DNA from: Neisseria elongata subsp. elongata
Lineage (GTDB): Bacteria; Pseudomonadota; Gammaproteobacteria; Burkholderiales; Neisseriaceae
Direction: 5' to 3'
NCBI RefSeq assembly: GCF_900113545.1
Contig: NZ_FOPS01000001.1
Location: 248,001-312,000 of the forward strand
DNA length: 64,000 nt
This document shows, one piece after another, positions 18,301 through 26,769 of this stretch; the first letter of the stretch is position 1, and each line of letters begins with the position of its first letter. The notes beneath the pieces were generated by a model. That model had not been told where the DNA came from. It saw nothing but the letters and a program-made list of their open reading frames with translations, and did not search any database. Made by a program: the position numbers and the translations under genes.

Positions 18301-18966
18301 GGCGCGGCCGCCGGCATCTGCCTGCACGAAATCCTCGAAAAACACGACTTCGCCCACCCCGCCGGACAACAGCGCGAAAACATCGCCGCCATATTGGAAA
18401 AACACGGCATCGAAACCGAATGGCTGGATGCCGTCTGCCTCATGGCCGACCAAACCGCCGCCGCACCACTGCACGGCGGCACCACCCTCTCAGCCCTCCC
18501 CGCCGCCCGCCGCAAAGCGGAAATGGGCTTCGTCATGCACTTCGACCGTTTGGAATTAGGCCGTCTGAAAAACCATCTTGCCGCAGCAGGCCTGCCCGAA
18601 GCCTGCACCGCCGCCGCAGAACGGCTGGACTTCCCCACCCTGCAAGGCTTCCTCAACGGCTTCATCGACCTGACCTGCCTGCTGCCCGACGGCACGGCCT
18701 GCATCATCGACTACAAATCCAACCACCTGGGCATGGACACCGACGGCTACACCCAATCCGCCCTCGACCAAGCCGTCGCCGACCACCACTACTACCTCCA
18801 AGCCTGGATATACGCCCTTGCCGCCGCCCGCCACCTCAAACAGCGCGGACAGATGCCCCGCACCGTCCGCATCCGCTACCTCTTCCTGCGCGGACTCGAT
18901 TCCGGCGGCCGCAACGGCATCTGGTCGTGGGACATCCCCACCGCCTCACTGGCCGAATGGCTGTAG
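15397..18966 (+). CDS. recB: Exodeoxyribonuclease V beta subunit RecB
   Basis: 1189 residues, normal for RecB. It is a 3'-5' SF1 helicase plus nuclease of RecBCD, which processes double-strand breaks and loads RecA. Walker A SAGTGKTY lies at residues 24-31, helicase motif II LIDEFQDTDP near 391, GDPKQAIYGFRGAD near 425, VKIVTIHASKGLQYPFVF near 736, and LLYVALTRAEEQLVIY near 805. The C-terminal nuclease holds IIDYKSNHLG near 1103, followed by QAWIYALA. Four DUS lie inside the gene. Bases about 16135-16350 (residues 246-318) are sharply AT-richer and Lys/Asn-rich compared with the rest, suggesting a replaced segment. recC is 39 kb away. Confidence 0.96.
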   Translation: MSRSILPFDPLTVPVQGTALIEASAGTGKTYGIAALFARLILLEKLPVDKVLVVTFTKAATAELKTRLRGRLDEAFRRIRGDKMDEEADDFMRGLLEQAARQETPERLELRLKAALSQFDNAAIYTIHGFCQRLLGDYAFLCQVPFETSSADDNDKRDLNTYAQDFWRQNVSHDAQNARLAFHADLTPDQVLQQFSRYLGRPDLLFRRPQTDLAAETERAQAVWTELQQRFPELKDLFWRVHPMLHQGWFKQPDYEEKLNKLTELLKQDQIPTEWIVKNLKNKNKKRVFSTEYLLNAAKKNSPLSNGELAELSFFDRTLTAAESLLDAEQQALIALQLDCLQYVRRTAAEQRATRQERSPDDLLLDVYHALTAGAHRDKLAEAVSQNWRVALIDEFQDTDPLQYEIFRRTFAAHGNPLFLVGDPKQAIYGFRGADIYAYLQAAADTPVHYTLAHNYRSHSLLIDNIGRLFQQKERPFVLEHIGYPAVTAPRTTSRLTPPQAALKIRWLNDGGEPDPNKETLRSRAAEYCADEIAALINQAAEGRLNYKNIPAEAGQIAVLVHSHNQGAMIKRTLAARGIPSVSIERESVFAGEEAKALAALLGFWLDPRRTEPLRFILAGILFGQTAEQLHALNRDEALLSGYISAAEDFLQIWQRQGIYAALTAFARRYGLEGRLLAADGGRTLTNFWQLAELLADENENSHTPAALHQWLLAQIQDPPQNENAVLRLESDEALVKIVTIHASKGLQYPFVFCPFSWDTAEKKNEAWHILHRENGSELLADSQLDEADREQLDDEDLGERLRLLYVALTRAEEQLVIYAARCSSTPRNTFAYLLEGLPSDGRLKARQAYEAEKENQTEMLRRNWLRWINAAPESIEWQEGAPLSAAVQTRRRSGTEYRAAVYPPRRFSFVRHTSFTGLTRYLGHGPAKPDDDDGLQPALDPAELSADSLLPLPDTDNAPRDIFHFPRGAAAGICLHEILEKHDFAHPAGQQRENIAAILEKHGIETEWLDAVCLMADQTAAAPLHGGTTLSALPAARRKAEMGFVMHFDRLELGRLKNHLAAAGLPEACTAAAERLDFPTLQGFLNGFIDLTCLLPDGTACIIDYKSNHLGMDTDGYTQSALDQAVADHHYYLQAWIYALAAARHLKQRGQMPRTVRIRYLFLRGLDSGGRNGIWSWDIPTASLAEWL

Positions 18967-19044
18967 CGCAAACTTTTCAGACGGCCTGTTTGCCTATACA
19001 ATGCCGCGTCATCCGCCCTGTTCAGTTTAAAGAAGGAAACAGCC

Positions 19045-19317
19045 ATGTTCGGTTCGAAAATCTTAGAAGAAGTATCCGCCAAAATCGGCGAAACCATCGC
19101 CAACAGCCCGGCCAAAGATATGGAAAAAAACGTCAAAGCCATGCTCGGCAGCGCGTTTAACAAAATGGATCTGGTCACCCGCGAAGAATTCGACATCCAG
19201 CAGCAAGTCCTCATCAAAACCCGTACCAAACTGGCCGAACTCGAAGCCCGGCTGGACAAACTGGAAAACCCGCAGGAAACATCCGGCGGCAGCGAAAACG
19301 GCACAGAGGCCGTCTGA
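19045..19317 (+). CDS. ubiK: Ubiquinone biosynthesis accessory factor UbiK
   Basis: 90 residues of the BMFP (YqiC/UbiK) family. The N-terminal amphipathic helix (SKILEEVSAKIGETIANSP) is followed by KAMLGSAFNKMDLVTREEFDIQQQVL and a C-terminal coiled coil (TRTKLAELEARLDKLE). UbiK forms a trimeric coiled coil with UbiJ that helps aerobic ubiquinone synthesis and binds lipids. ATG 19045 follows AGAAGGAAACAGCC, a strong ribosome-binding site. A TACAAT -10-like box lies near 18997. The last residues are encoded by a DUS that overlaps the stop codon (GAGGCCGTCTGA). Confidence 0.9.
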   Translation: MFGSKILEEVSAKIGETIANSPAKDMEKNVKAMLGSAFNKMDLVTREEFDIQQQVLIKTRTKLAELEARLDKLENPQETSGGSENGTEAV

Positions 19318-19382
19318 AAAGACTCATCCGGCAAACGGCAGGCAAAACGCCTGCCGTCATTACAAAAACATACAAAACCCGC

Positions 19383-19388
19383 TATAAT
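19383..19388 (+). promoter_or_regulatory. -10 box of the ABC importer operon
   Basis: Consensus TATAAT in GCTATAATTTAACCC lies 29 bases before the ATG of the substrate-binding lipoprotein gene. Confidence 0.55.
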
Positions 19389-19417
19389 TTAACCCTTTCA
19401 GCGAAAGAAAACCGACC

Positions 19418-20443
19418 ATGACCCCGCGCACCGCATACACCAGCTCCATATTCGGCATCATTGCCGCCACCATCCTCGCCGCCTGCACACCGGCGGACAA
19501 ACAGGCCGACAACGGCCAAACCGCCCCCGCCCCGGCTGCTTCGGCGGCGGAACAGAAAAAAATCGCCATCACCGCCATCGCCGACCACCCCGCGCTCGAC
19601 ACTATCCGCGCAGGCGTTCTGGACGGCCTGAAAGCCGAAGGCTTTGAAGAAGGCAAAAACCTCACCGTAGACTTCCAAAGCGCGCAAGGCAGCACCGCCA
19701 ACGCCGCCCAAATCGCGAAAAAATTCGCCGGTGCCAACCCCGACGCCATCATCGCCATCACCACCCCCAGCGCACAAGCCGTCGCCGCCACCACTAAAAA
19801 CATCCCCCTCATCTACACCGCCGTAACCGACCCCGTCGGCGCCAAACTCGTGCCCTCGCTCGAACCCTCGCACACCAACATCACCGGCGTATCCGACGAA
19901 CTGCCCGTCGGCCCGCAAATCGACCTGATGAAAAAACTGGTGCCCAATCTGAAAACCATCGGCTACGTTTACAGCCCCGGCGAAGTCAATTCCACCACCG
20001 TGCTCGAACGCCTGAAAGCCAAAGCCGCCGAACAAAACATCGAAGTAGCCGCCGCGCCCGCACAGCGTTCGGCCGACGTATTAACCGCCGCGCGCAGCCT
20101 TGGCGGCAAAGCCGACGTGATTTTCACCTCGCTCGACAACAACGTCGTCTCCTCTTACGAATCCATGTATAAAGCCTCGATGGAACTGAAAATCCCCCTG
20201 GTCGCCTCCGATGCCGACTCGGTAACGCGCGGCGCAGTTGCTGCCTTGGGCATGGACTCCTTCGGCACGGGCCAAAAAGCAGGCAAGCTCGCCGCAGCCG
20301 TTTTGAAAGGCGGCAAACCGGGCGATATGCCGTCTGAAAAACTCGACCAGCTCGACCTCTACCTCAGCAAAAAACACGCCGCCGCACTGGGCATCACCCT
20401 GCCGGAAGAGCTGCTGAAAGAAGCCAAAGAAGTTAAAGAATAA
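19418..20443 (+). CDS. ABC importer substrate-binding lipoprotein (TrpX/YdaM-like, PF04392 type)
   Basis: 341 residues. A lipoprotein signal peptide ends in TILAACTP (lipobox LAAC, lipidated Cys near residue 25). A Pro/Ala/Gln-rich linker follows, then a periplasmic binding fold: KIAITAIADHPALDTIRAGVLDGLKAEGF is the typical opening of the ABC_sub_bind family, and IIAITTPSAQAVAA and YTAVTDPVGAKLVPS follow. Relatives with this three-gene arrangement import tryptophan or other aromatic amino acids, but purines and others are possible. It is the first gene of an operon with a permease and an ATPase; a DUS hairpin separates it from the permease gene. Confidence 0.88.
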   Translation: MTPRTAYTSSIFGIIAATILAACTPADKQADNGQTAPAPAASAAEQKKIAITAIADHPALDTIRAGVLDGLKAEGFEEGKNLTVDFQSAQGSTANAAQIAKKFAGANPDAIIAITTPSAQAVAATTKNIPLIYTAVTDPVGAKLVPSLEPSHTNITGVSDELPVGPQIDLMKKLVPNLKTIGYVYSPGEVNSTTVLERLKAKAAEQNIEVAAAPAQRSADVLTAARSLGGKADVIFTSLDNNVVSSYESMYKASMELKIPLVASDADSVTRGAVAALGMDSFGTGQKAGKLAAAVLKGGKPGDMPSEKLDQLDLYLSKKHAAALGITLPEELLKEAKEVKE

Positions 20444-20471
20444 ACCCTCCTGCAAAATATCCGGCCACACC

Positions 20472-20511
20472 GTTTTCAGACGGCCTCCCGAAAAAAGGCC
20501 GTCTGAAAACG
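20472..20511 (+). terminator. DUS hairpin inside the ABC importer operon
   Basis: CGTTTTCAGACGGCCTC and AGGCCGTCTGAAAACG form an inverted pair in the 209-base gap between binding-protein and permease genes. It may attenuate transcription so that the binding protein is made in excess. Confidence 0.55.
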
Positions 20512-20652
20512 TAAGTGGCCGAATCCGCATAACGGGTAAAACTTAAATCGGGGCAGGGCGGCACAACGCATTCCGTCCCCAATCCAGCCACTGCCAACAG
20601 CCGTCCCGCCATACCGGCACATCGGAAACAACCAGAAAGAAACACCGCAGCA

Positions 20653-21558
20653 ATGACCTTGATCGCCTTTTTCGGCGGCATCGAAACCGGCCTGATTTAC
20701 GCATTAGTCGCCTTGGGCGTTTTGATTTCCTTCCGCATCCTCGACTTCCCCGACCTAACCGCCGACGGCAGCTTCCCGCTCGGCGCAGTCGTTTTCGCCG
20801 TCTCCGTCGGAGCAGGCGTAAATCCTTGGCTGGCCTGCCTGCTTGGCGCATTGGCCGGAGCGGCCGCCGGCACCGTTACCGCCTGGCTGCACGTTTCACT
20901 GAACATCCTGCCCCTTTTGGCCAGCATCCTGGTCATGGTCGCCCTCTATTCGCTCAACCTGCGCATTACCGGCGGCACGCCCAACCTGCCCCTTATCGAC
21001 ACGCCCAGCGTCTTTTCCCCCTTTACCGCACCCGATTTTTCCAACCAATTCTGGGTACAGCCGCTCATTGTCCTGTTTTTCGTCATCGCCGCAAAACTCC
21101 TGCTCGACTGGTTCTTCAACACCAAAACCGGCCTGGCCGTACGCGCCACCGGCATTAACGCCCGCATGGCGCGCGCCCAGGGCGTGCCCACCTCTAAAAT
21201 GATCGTCCTCGGCATGGCCCTCTCCAACGCCCTTATCGCCCTGGGCGGCGCACTCTTCGCCCAAACCAGCGGCAGCGCCGACATGAGCAGCGGCATCGGC
21301 ACCATCGTCATCGGCCTGGCCGCCGTCATCATCGGCGAAAACCTGCTGCCAGCAAAACGCATCTTCCTCATCACCCTGTCCGCCGTCCTCGGCTCTATCG
21401 TCTATCGCCTGATGATTGCCTTCGCACTCGGCAACGAGCAACTGCAAAGCATAGGTGTGCGCCCCACCGACCTGAACCTGATTACCGCCGTACTGGTCGT
21501 ATTCGCCCTGCAACTGCCGGCCGTCAAACGCCGTCTGAAAAGGAAACCGACACCATGA
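20653..21558 (+). CDS. ABC importer permease (BPD_transp_2 family)
   Basis: 301 residues with eight to nine predicted membrane helices. GLIYALVALGVLISFRILDFPDLTADGSFPLG is typical of the permease of the PF04392-linked importers (LivH/RbsC superfamily). The coupling segment is near TGINARMARAQGVPTSKM, a conserved EAA-like loop. The single permease would dimerise in the inner membrane. ATG 20653 follows AGAAAGAAACACCGCAGCA, a modest ribosome site. The stop codon overlaps the ATPase start (ATGA at 21555-21558), indicating translational coupling. Confidence 0.9.
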   Translation: MTLIAFFGGIETGLIYALVALGVLISFRILDFPDLTADGSFPLGAVVFAVSVGAGVNPWLACLLGALAGAAAGTVTAWLHVSLNILPLLASILVMVALYSLNLRITGGTPNLPLIDTPSVFSPFTAPDFSNQFWVQPLIVLFFVIAAKLLLDWFFNTKTGLAVRATGINARMARAQGVPTSKMIVLGMALSNALIALGGALFAQTSGSADMSSGIGTIVIGLAAVIIGENLLPAKRIFLITLSAVLGSIVYRLMIAFALGNEQLQSIGVRPTDLNLITAVLVVFALQLPAVKRRLKRKPTP

Positions 21559-22349
21559 TGCGCGCCGACAACCTGAAAGTAACCTTCAACCCCGGCACGG
21601 CCATCGAAAACCCTGCCATGCGCGGCATGAGCCTGCACATCAGAGACGGCGAATTCGTTACCGTCATCGGCAGCAACGGCGCGGGTAAATCCACCTTCCT
21701 CAACGCCGTCAGCGGCGACCTGATGGTGGACAGCGGCAGCATACATATCGACGGCCGCGACGTTACCCGCCTGCCCGCCCACAAACGCGCCCACCTCGTC
21801 GCCCGCGTCTTCCAAGACCCGCTTGCCGGCACCTGCGAAGCACTCAGCATCGAAGAAAACATGGCGCTGGCCTACTCCCGCGGCCGCAAACGCGGGCTGG
21901 GTTTCGCCCTGAACCGCCAAAACCGCGAACTCTTCCGCGAAAAACTCGCCCTGCTCAAACTCGGCCTCGAAAACCGCCTCACAGACCGCATCGGCCTGCT
22001 CTCCGGCGGCCAACGCCAAGCCGTCAGCCTGCTGATGGCCAGCCTGCAACCAAGCAAAATCCTGCTGCTGGACGAACACACCGCTGCCCTCGACCCCAAA
22101 ACCGCGGCCTTCGTGATGGAGCTGACGGAACAAATCGTCGCCGACAACAAACTGACCGCCATGATGGTTACCCATTCCATGCGTCAGGCACTCGACCACG
22201 GCAGCCGCACCGTCATGCTGCACCAAGGCCGCGTCGTCCTCGATGTCGGCGGGGAAAAACGCGCGGGCATGGACGTTCCCGACCTGCTCGACCTGTTCGA
22301 ACGGACGCGTGGCGAACAAATATCTGACGACTCTTTATTACTAGATTAA
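21555..22349 (+). CDS. ABC importer ATPase
   Basis: 264 residues. Motifs in order: Walker A GSNGAGKST near residue 35, Q-loop FQDPLAGTCEALS, signature LSGGQRQAVSLLMA near 155, Walker B ILLLDEHTAALDP near 173 (with the DEHTAALD variant typical of this subfamily) and the switch His in VTHSMRQAL. It energises the preceding permease. The ATGATG start at 21555 overlaps the permease stop; the second ATG (21558) is an alternative. It ends the operon, followed by a DUS hairpin at 22512. Confidence 0.92.
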   Translation: MMRADNLKVTFNPGTAIENPAMRGMSLHIRDGEFVTVIGSNGAGKSTFLNAVSGDLMVDSGSIHIDGRDVTRLPAHKRAHLVARVFQDPLAGTCEALSIEENMALAYSRGRKRGLGFALNRQNRELFREKLALLKLGLENRLTDRIGLLSGGQRQAVSLLMASLQPSKILLLDEHTAALDPKTAAFVMELTEQIVADNKLTAMMVTHSMRQALDHGSRTVMLHQGRVVLDVGGEKRAGMDVPDLLDLFERTRGEQISDDSLLLD

Positions 22350-22511
22350 CGATAAGGATAAAGTGCCTAACCACTTATCGGAAATGTGTGCGCCTGTCAT
22401 GTCAGACGGCAAACCACTTCCCGTAAACACACGCAATTAAAAATTTATTTACTCGGAAATTCATATAATTAGATAAACATTCTCTGTAAAGTTATTTGCC
22501 GAATCAACGAT

Positions 22512-22556
22512 AGAGGCCGTCTGAAAGCATCCAACCATGTTTTCAGACGGCCTCTC
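22512..22556 (+). terminator. Inverted DUS pair after the ABC importer operon
   Basis: GAGGCCGTCTGAAAG and TTTTCAGACGGCCTC form a hairpin followed by TCTTTTC. The region 22350-22511 before it is AT-rich with no visible gene. Confidence 0.65.
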
Positions 22557-22612
22557 TTTTCATCTGCAGAGAAATATTTTTTACTTCCCTATTAACATTT
22601 TTTTTCGCTAAA

Positions 22613-22627
22613 TGATATAATATAACT
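22613..22627 (+). promoter_or_regulatory. Candidate Zur box upstream of the ZnuD-like receptor
   Basis: TGATATAATATAACT lies 32 bases before the receptor ATG. As I recall, the meningococcal Zur consensus is TGTTATDNHATAACA; this site differs at two of the fixed positions and overlaps a TATAAT-like -10. Zinc repression of the receptor is therefore plausible. Confidence 0.45.
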
Positions 22628-22658
22628 GTTTTTGATAGATTATAGCATTAGGAAAAGT

Positions 22659-25076
22659 ATGAACCCTTCAAATAAAATCAAATTATCCGTACTTCTCACC
22701 ATTGCCGCCTTTCCTGCGCTCTCATATGCCGAAGATGTGCAAACCGGGGAACTTCCCGAAGTAACCGTATCCGGCAAACGGCCGGCGCAAAGCGGCAGCC
22801 GCTTGGACAGCGGAAGCAAAGATTCGCTGGACATTCTGGACGGACAAAAATTGAAATCCGCCCGCAGCACCTCATTGGGGCAGACAGTAGAAAGAATCAG
22901 CGGCGTACAAAACAGCAGCTTCGGTCCGGGCAACGGCACACCGCAAATCCGCAGCCTTGGCGGTACACGGGTGAAACTGATGGAAAACGGCTTGGGCATT
23001 TCGGATACGGCAGCCTTCGGCGGCAACCTGCCTACCGCTGTCCATCCCTTTATGGCCGATAAAATCACCGTACATAAATCATCCACCGCCGTACTTTACG
23101 GCGGCAACGCCATCGGCGGCGCGGTAAACGTAGAAACCGGACAAATCCCGGACGAACTGCCTGAAAAAAACTGGACGGGCAAAGCCGAAGTAAGCGGCGG
23201 TTACAACACACCCCACACCGAGCTGCTGTCTCTAGACGGCAAAATTGGCAAAATAGCCTGGCATGTAGACGGCATCAACAGCAAAATTTCCCACTATCGC
23301 ATACCCGGCAACAGCAAAGCCGATGCCTGCTACAATTCCGTCGGCGAAAGGCACTACTTCCCTCTTGGGAAAGCCTGCCAATTCGACGTACAGTACGACT
23401 TTTTTTTCAATAAAGGCTACTACCGTTATGTCATGCAGAATTACCTTGACCGCGGCGAAGCATGGCGCGACATGATGGGGCTGGATTACGCCGACATTTA
23501 CAGGACAGAACGGCCTCAGTGGGGAAATTGGGCGGAAAACCCGCTGTATGATCCGAGCATCACCAGCGGCAAGGGTCAAACCGTCAAAAGCATCACCCAC
23601 ATCACACCCAACGAACACGGCAAACTTACCAACAGCCACCAACACACCCGTAACTTTTCCGTCGGCGCCAGCTATATCGGCAGCCAAGGTTATGCGGGCA
23701 TCGGCGTCAGCCGTTACCTGACAGACTACGGCATGCCCGGCTATTCCTTCCTCCGCACCCGCAGCCATCTGGACGGCTCATTGCCGACCAACATCTCCGC
23801 CGACCAAACCCGCTGGACGGCCGAGGCCCAATACCGGCCGAACAACAACTGGCTGGATAACGTCAAAACACAACTGGCTTACACCGATGCCGAAAACCGC
23901 GAACTGCTTGCCGACCACTTCGTCAGCAGCATCGACAGCCGCAGTACGCAGTTGCGCGTCGAACTCAACCACAAAATCGGCAGCCTGGTACGGGGTAGTG
24001 CCGGACTGGATTGGAAAAAACGCCGTACCGGTGGCGAAGGAATCGACCGCCTCATGCCTGACACCCAATCACAATCCTACGGCATCTTCGCCTTGGAAAA
24101 ACTCAACTACCGCAACTGGGAAGCCGAAATCGGCAGCCGGATAGGCCGTGTCAGCCATACCCCAAACTTCAACGGCTTCAAACCGATGCGTAACTACGGC
24201 GGTTCGCTTGAGAACAAACAATACCGCTACAGCCTCAACAGCAATCAGGCCGCATTGTCTTGGAAACCCTTTGATGCCTGGCGCATCGGCATCCGCCACA
24301 GCCGCTCGCAGCGCGCACCCGAAATCAACGAGCTGTTTGCCGCCAACCGCCACTTTGCCGTCTTTGCCAACGAAAGCGGTAATACCGACCTGAAAAAAGA
24401 AACCGCGAAAACCTGGGAGCTGTCCAATGAATTCAAATGGAAAAACAGCACCCTGAAAGCCGCCTACTACCACACCGCCTTCGACAACTACATTTACCTC
24501 AACGACAGCGGCGCAGAAGTAGAATGGATGCCGCTGCGCTACTGGCAGCAGGGAGACACCAAAATCCGAGGCTTCGAACTGGAATTCACCCACCTCTTCG
24601 ATCTCAACCGCGCGGGTAATTTGGAAGCACGCCTCTTTGCCGACTTGGTCAAAAACTACCCTGCTGAAAATCACAGCTCTTGCAGCCCGGAAGACTCGAG
24701 AAACCGCGAAAAATGGCTGAAATGCGTCCGCTCCCACAACCAAGGCAAATACATGCCCGCCATGCCTACCTCTCGCTACGGCATCGGCTTGGAATGGAGC
24801 AAAGGCAACTGGCTGCTCGGCAGCAGCCTGACGCGCCACACCGCACAAAAACGTCGCGGCCGCGCCATATATGAAGAGCCCAACCTCGGCGGCTACAACA
24901 TATGGGACGCCTACCTCTCCTACACCCGCAAACTGCCGAAAGACCTCACACTCGAATGGTTTGCCGATGCACGCAACTTAGGCAACGTCGAAGCACGGCC
25001 GCACAACTCCACCCTCAAATATCTTGCCCCGCTTCCCGGACGCTCCCTGCGCACCGGACTGCGACTGAATTTCTAA
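22659..25076 (+). CDS. TonB-dependent outer-membrane receptor, ZnuD-like
   Basis: 805 residues. A signal peptide (cleavage near SYAED) is followed by a TonB box in LPEVTVSGKRP. The plug contains GNGTPQIRSLGGTRVKLMENGLGISDTAAFGG and HKSSTAVLYGGNAIGGAVNVETG, which resembles the ZnuD zinc-receptor group. The barrel ends in LRTGLRLNF with terminal Phe. Two Cys pairs lie in predicted extracellular loops: residues near 225-242 (DACYNS, GKACQF) and near 675-693 (HSSCSP, KCVRS). The putative cargo is zinc or a metal chelate; a haem or siderophore role cannot be excluded. ATG 22659 follows AGGAAAAGT; a Zur-like box sits upstream. Confidence 0.85.
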   Translation: MNPSNKIKLSVLLTIAAFPALSYAEDVQTGELPEVTVSGKRPAQSGSRLDSGSKDSLDILDGQKLKSARSTSLGQTVERISGVQNSSFGPGNGTPQIRSLGGTRVKLMENGLGISDTAAFGGNLPTAVHPFMADKITVHKSSTAVLYGGNAIGGAVNVETGQIPDELPEKNWTGKAEVSGGYNTPHTELLSLDGKIGKIAWHVDGINSKISHYRIPGNSKADACYNSVGERHYFPLGKACQFDVQYDFFFNKGYYRYVMQNYLDRGEAWRDMMGLDYADIYRTERPQWGNWAENPLYDPSITSGKGQTVKSITHITPNEHGKLTNSHQHTRNFSVGASYIGSQGYAGIGVSRYLTDYGMPGYSFLRTRSHLDGSLPTNISADQTRWTAEAQYRPNNNWLDNVKTQLAYTDAENRELLADHFVSSIDSRSTQLRVELNHKIGSLVRGSAGLDWKKRRTGGEGIDRLMPDTQSQSYGIFALEKLNYRNWEAEIGSRIGRVSHTPNFNGFKPMRNYGGSLENKQYRYSLNSNQAALSWKPFDAWRIGIRHSRSQRAPEINELFAANRHFAVFANESGNTDLKKETAKTWELSNEFKWKNSTLKAAYYHTAFDNYIYLNDSGAEVEWMPLRYWQQGDTKIRGFELEFTHLFDLNRAGNLEARLFADLVKNYPAENHSSCSPEDSRNREKWLKCVRSHNQGKYMPAMPTSRYGIGLEWSKGNWLLGSSLTRHTAQKRRGRAIYEEPNLGGYNIWDAYLSYTRKLPKDLTLEWFADARNLGNVEARPHNSTLKYLAPLPGRSLRTGLRLNF

Positions 25077-25090
25077 ACCACAGCCGCACA

Positions 25091-25132
25091 AAAGGCCGTC
25101 TGAAAACCGATTAAGGCTTTTCAGACGGCCTC
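25091..25132 (+). terminator. Inverted DUS pair after the ZnuD-like gene
   Basis: AAAGGCCGTCTGAAAA and TTTTCAGACGGCCTC pair 15 bases after the stop, followed by a TCTTTG run. Confidence 0.7.
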
Positions 25133-25268
25133 TCTTTGGCACATCCGCATACAAATCCGTTACAATACCGCCTTTTCAGACGGCCTCTGATGCCGCAAAC
25201 CGTCCCAATCCTTTTCCGTATTCCTGCCGAGTCTGGAAAAGCATTCGGGCCTCCCGACGGATACCGAA

Positions 25269-25997
25269 ATGAACCCGAAACTGCATACCGCCGCATTGCA
25301 GCACATCCAACAAAAACTGCAATACCGATTCAAACAGCCCGAACTGCTGACCCGCGCCCTCACGCACCGCAGCTACTCCTCCCGCCATAACGAACGCTTC
25401 GAATTTGTCGGCGATGCCATCTTGAACTACACCATAGCCAAAATGCTCTACGACACCTTCCCCGACCTGCCCGAAGGCCGCCTGTCCCGCCTGCGCGCCA
25501 ACCTCGTCAATCAAGACACACTGGCCGAAATCGCAACGGAACTCAAAGTCGGCGACGCCCTGCTGTTGGGCAACGGCGAACTCAAGAGCGGCGGTTTCAG
25601 ACGGCCTTCCATCCTCTCCGACGCCATGGAAGCCATGTTTGCCGCCGTCAGCTTCGACACGGATTTCAACGCTGCCGAACAAGTCGTCCGCCACCTGTTT
25701 GCCCGCCGGGTCGGCAGCATCAACTTCGATAACGAAGGCAAAGATGCCAAAACCATGTTGCAGGAAGCACTGCAGGCACGCCGCCTCGCACTGCCCAAAT
25801 ACCGCATCGAACACCAAGAAGGCGAAGGCTACACCGCCCGCTTTACCGTTTCCTGCGACTTGGGCGAACTCGGCTTCATCACTACCGCAGAAGCGCACAG
25901 CCGCCGTGCCGCCGAACAGCAAACCGCAAAAACGGCGTTCGAATGGCTGGAACAGCACCACCCGCCCGCCAAATCGAAACGCAGGAAAAACAAATAG
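25269..25997 (+). CDS. rnc: Ribonuclease III
   Basis: 242 residues. It cleaves double-stranded RNA in rRNA and mRNA processing. The signature NERFEFVGDAILNY lies at about residues 39-52; the catalytic Glu is in DAMEAMFAAV near 120. The dsRNA-binding domain (about 160-235) includes YRIEHQEGEGYTARFTVSC and AEQQTAKTAFEWLEQ. A TACAAT -10-like box lies at 25161-25166. The usual lepB upstream and era downstream are absent; the downstream neighbour is a convergent nucleotidase. A DUS inside the gene encodes FRRPS just before the catalytic segment. Confidence 0.95.
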   Translation: MNPKLHTAALQHIQQKLQYRFKQPELLTRALTHRSYSSRHNERFEFVGDAILNYTIAKMLYDTFPDLPEGRLSRLRANLVNQDTLAEIATELKVGDALLLGNGELKSGGFRRPSILSDAMEAMFAAVSFDTDFNAAEQVVRHLFARRVGSINFDNEGKDAKTMLQEALQARRLALPKYRIEHQEGEGYTARFTVSCDLGELGFITTAEAHSRRAAEQQTAKTAFEWLEQHHPPAKSKRRKNK

Positions 25998-26010
25998 GCA
26001 GAATGCAGCA

Positions 26011-26043
26011 AGAGGCCATCTGAAACCCTTTCAGACGGCCTCT
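26011..26043. terminator. DUS hairpin with one variant arm after rnc
   Basis: AGAGGCCATCTGAAA (one base off the DUS) pairs with TTTCAGACGGCCTCT, lying between convergent rnc and the nucleotidase gene. Confidence 0.6.
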
Positions 26044-26139
26044 CGGCATATGGGTAATCTTTCAATCGAAACAAAATCTATCAAATACCAACCCAACCCC
26101 GGCGAATCCGCCATATCGGCCATCCGCACAAAAGCGGCA

Positions 26140-26682
26140 TCAACCGGTCAGCAAATCCGCCCAAGTGTCCGGCTGTGCCCATACGATGCGGGGCACATCA
26201 AGATGACGGTTATGCGGTGCATCGTAGAGACGGTGCTGCCATAGGGGCGGCAATGTGCCTTCGATATTGGGTTTGTCATCGATAAGGATGTCGCCGCGTA
26301 CCCAGGTTTTGTCTTTGGTGATGATGACTCGCCGTGTCCATTCCGTGCCCAAATGCTGTTCTACCCAAGCAATTTTTTCGCCGGCACAGTAACGGTATTG
26401 GTTTACCGGCGCGGTACAGATGCGCACGTCGTGCCCGGCAGCCAAGAGCGCGCGTGCGGCTTCCACCGCGCCTGAGACGGGCGGCAGGCTCTCGAAAAAA
26501 CCGACTGTGCCGTAAAGTTCGGCCGCATATGCTTGCAGGTGCTCGGGCAGGCGGTCGCGGATATAAAAGAGATGTTCTTTGCCTTCTATCGGCGCGTCTT
26601 CGCCAAAACGGTTGCGCCAATGCCGGCGGAAGCCGCTTTCAAAATCGGCAAGTACGTTGTCTTGATCAAGCAGGATAAGCAT
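26140..26682 (-). CDS. 5'(3')-deoxyribonucleotidase family HAD phosphatase (NT5C-like)
   Basis: 180 residues. The N-terminal LLDQDNVLADF matches the HAD motif I DxDxV with nucleophile Asp near residue 5 (Asn replaces the more common Gly). Motif II is ICTAPVNQY, and motif III/IV is KTWVRGDILIDDKPN with the two acidic metal ligands. NT5C enzymes dephosphorylate nucleoside monophosphates in the cytoplasm. I start at ATG 26682 (MLILLDQ); a 14-residue upstream extension is not typical. No operon partner is evident. Confidence 0.82.
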   Translation of the reverse strand: MLILLDQDNVLADFESGFRRHWRNRFGEDAPIEGKEHLFYIRDRLPEHLQAYAAELYGTVGFFESLPPVSGAVEAARALLAAGHDVRICTAPVNQYRYCAGEKIAWVEQHLGTEWTRRVIITKDKTWVRGDILIDDKPNIEGTLPPLWQHRLYDAPHNRHLDVPRIVWAQPDTWADLLTG

Positions 26683-26769
26683 ATTGTGGCTTTCAGGTGT
26701 GTGTCGGACAGCGGCAGGCCGCATGAAACGGCCATACCCGGAAATTGGGTATTATAAGTTGGTTGGCCG

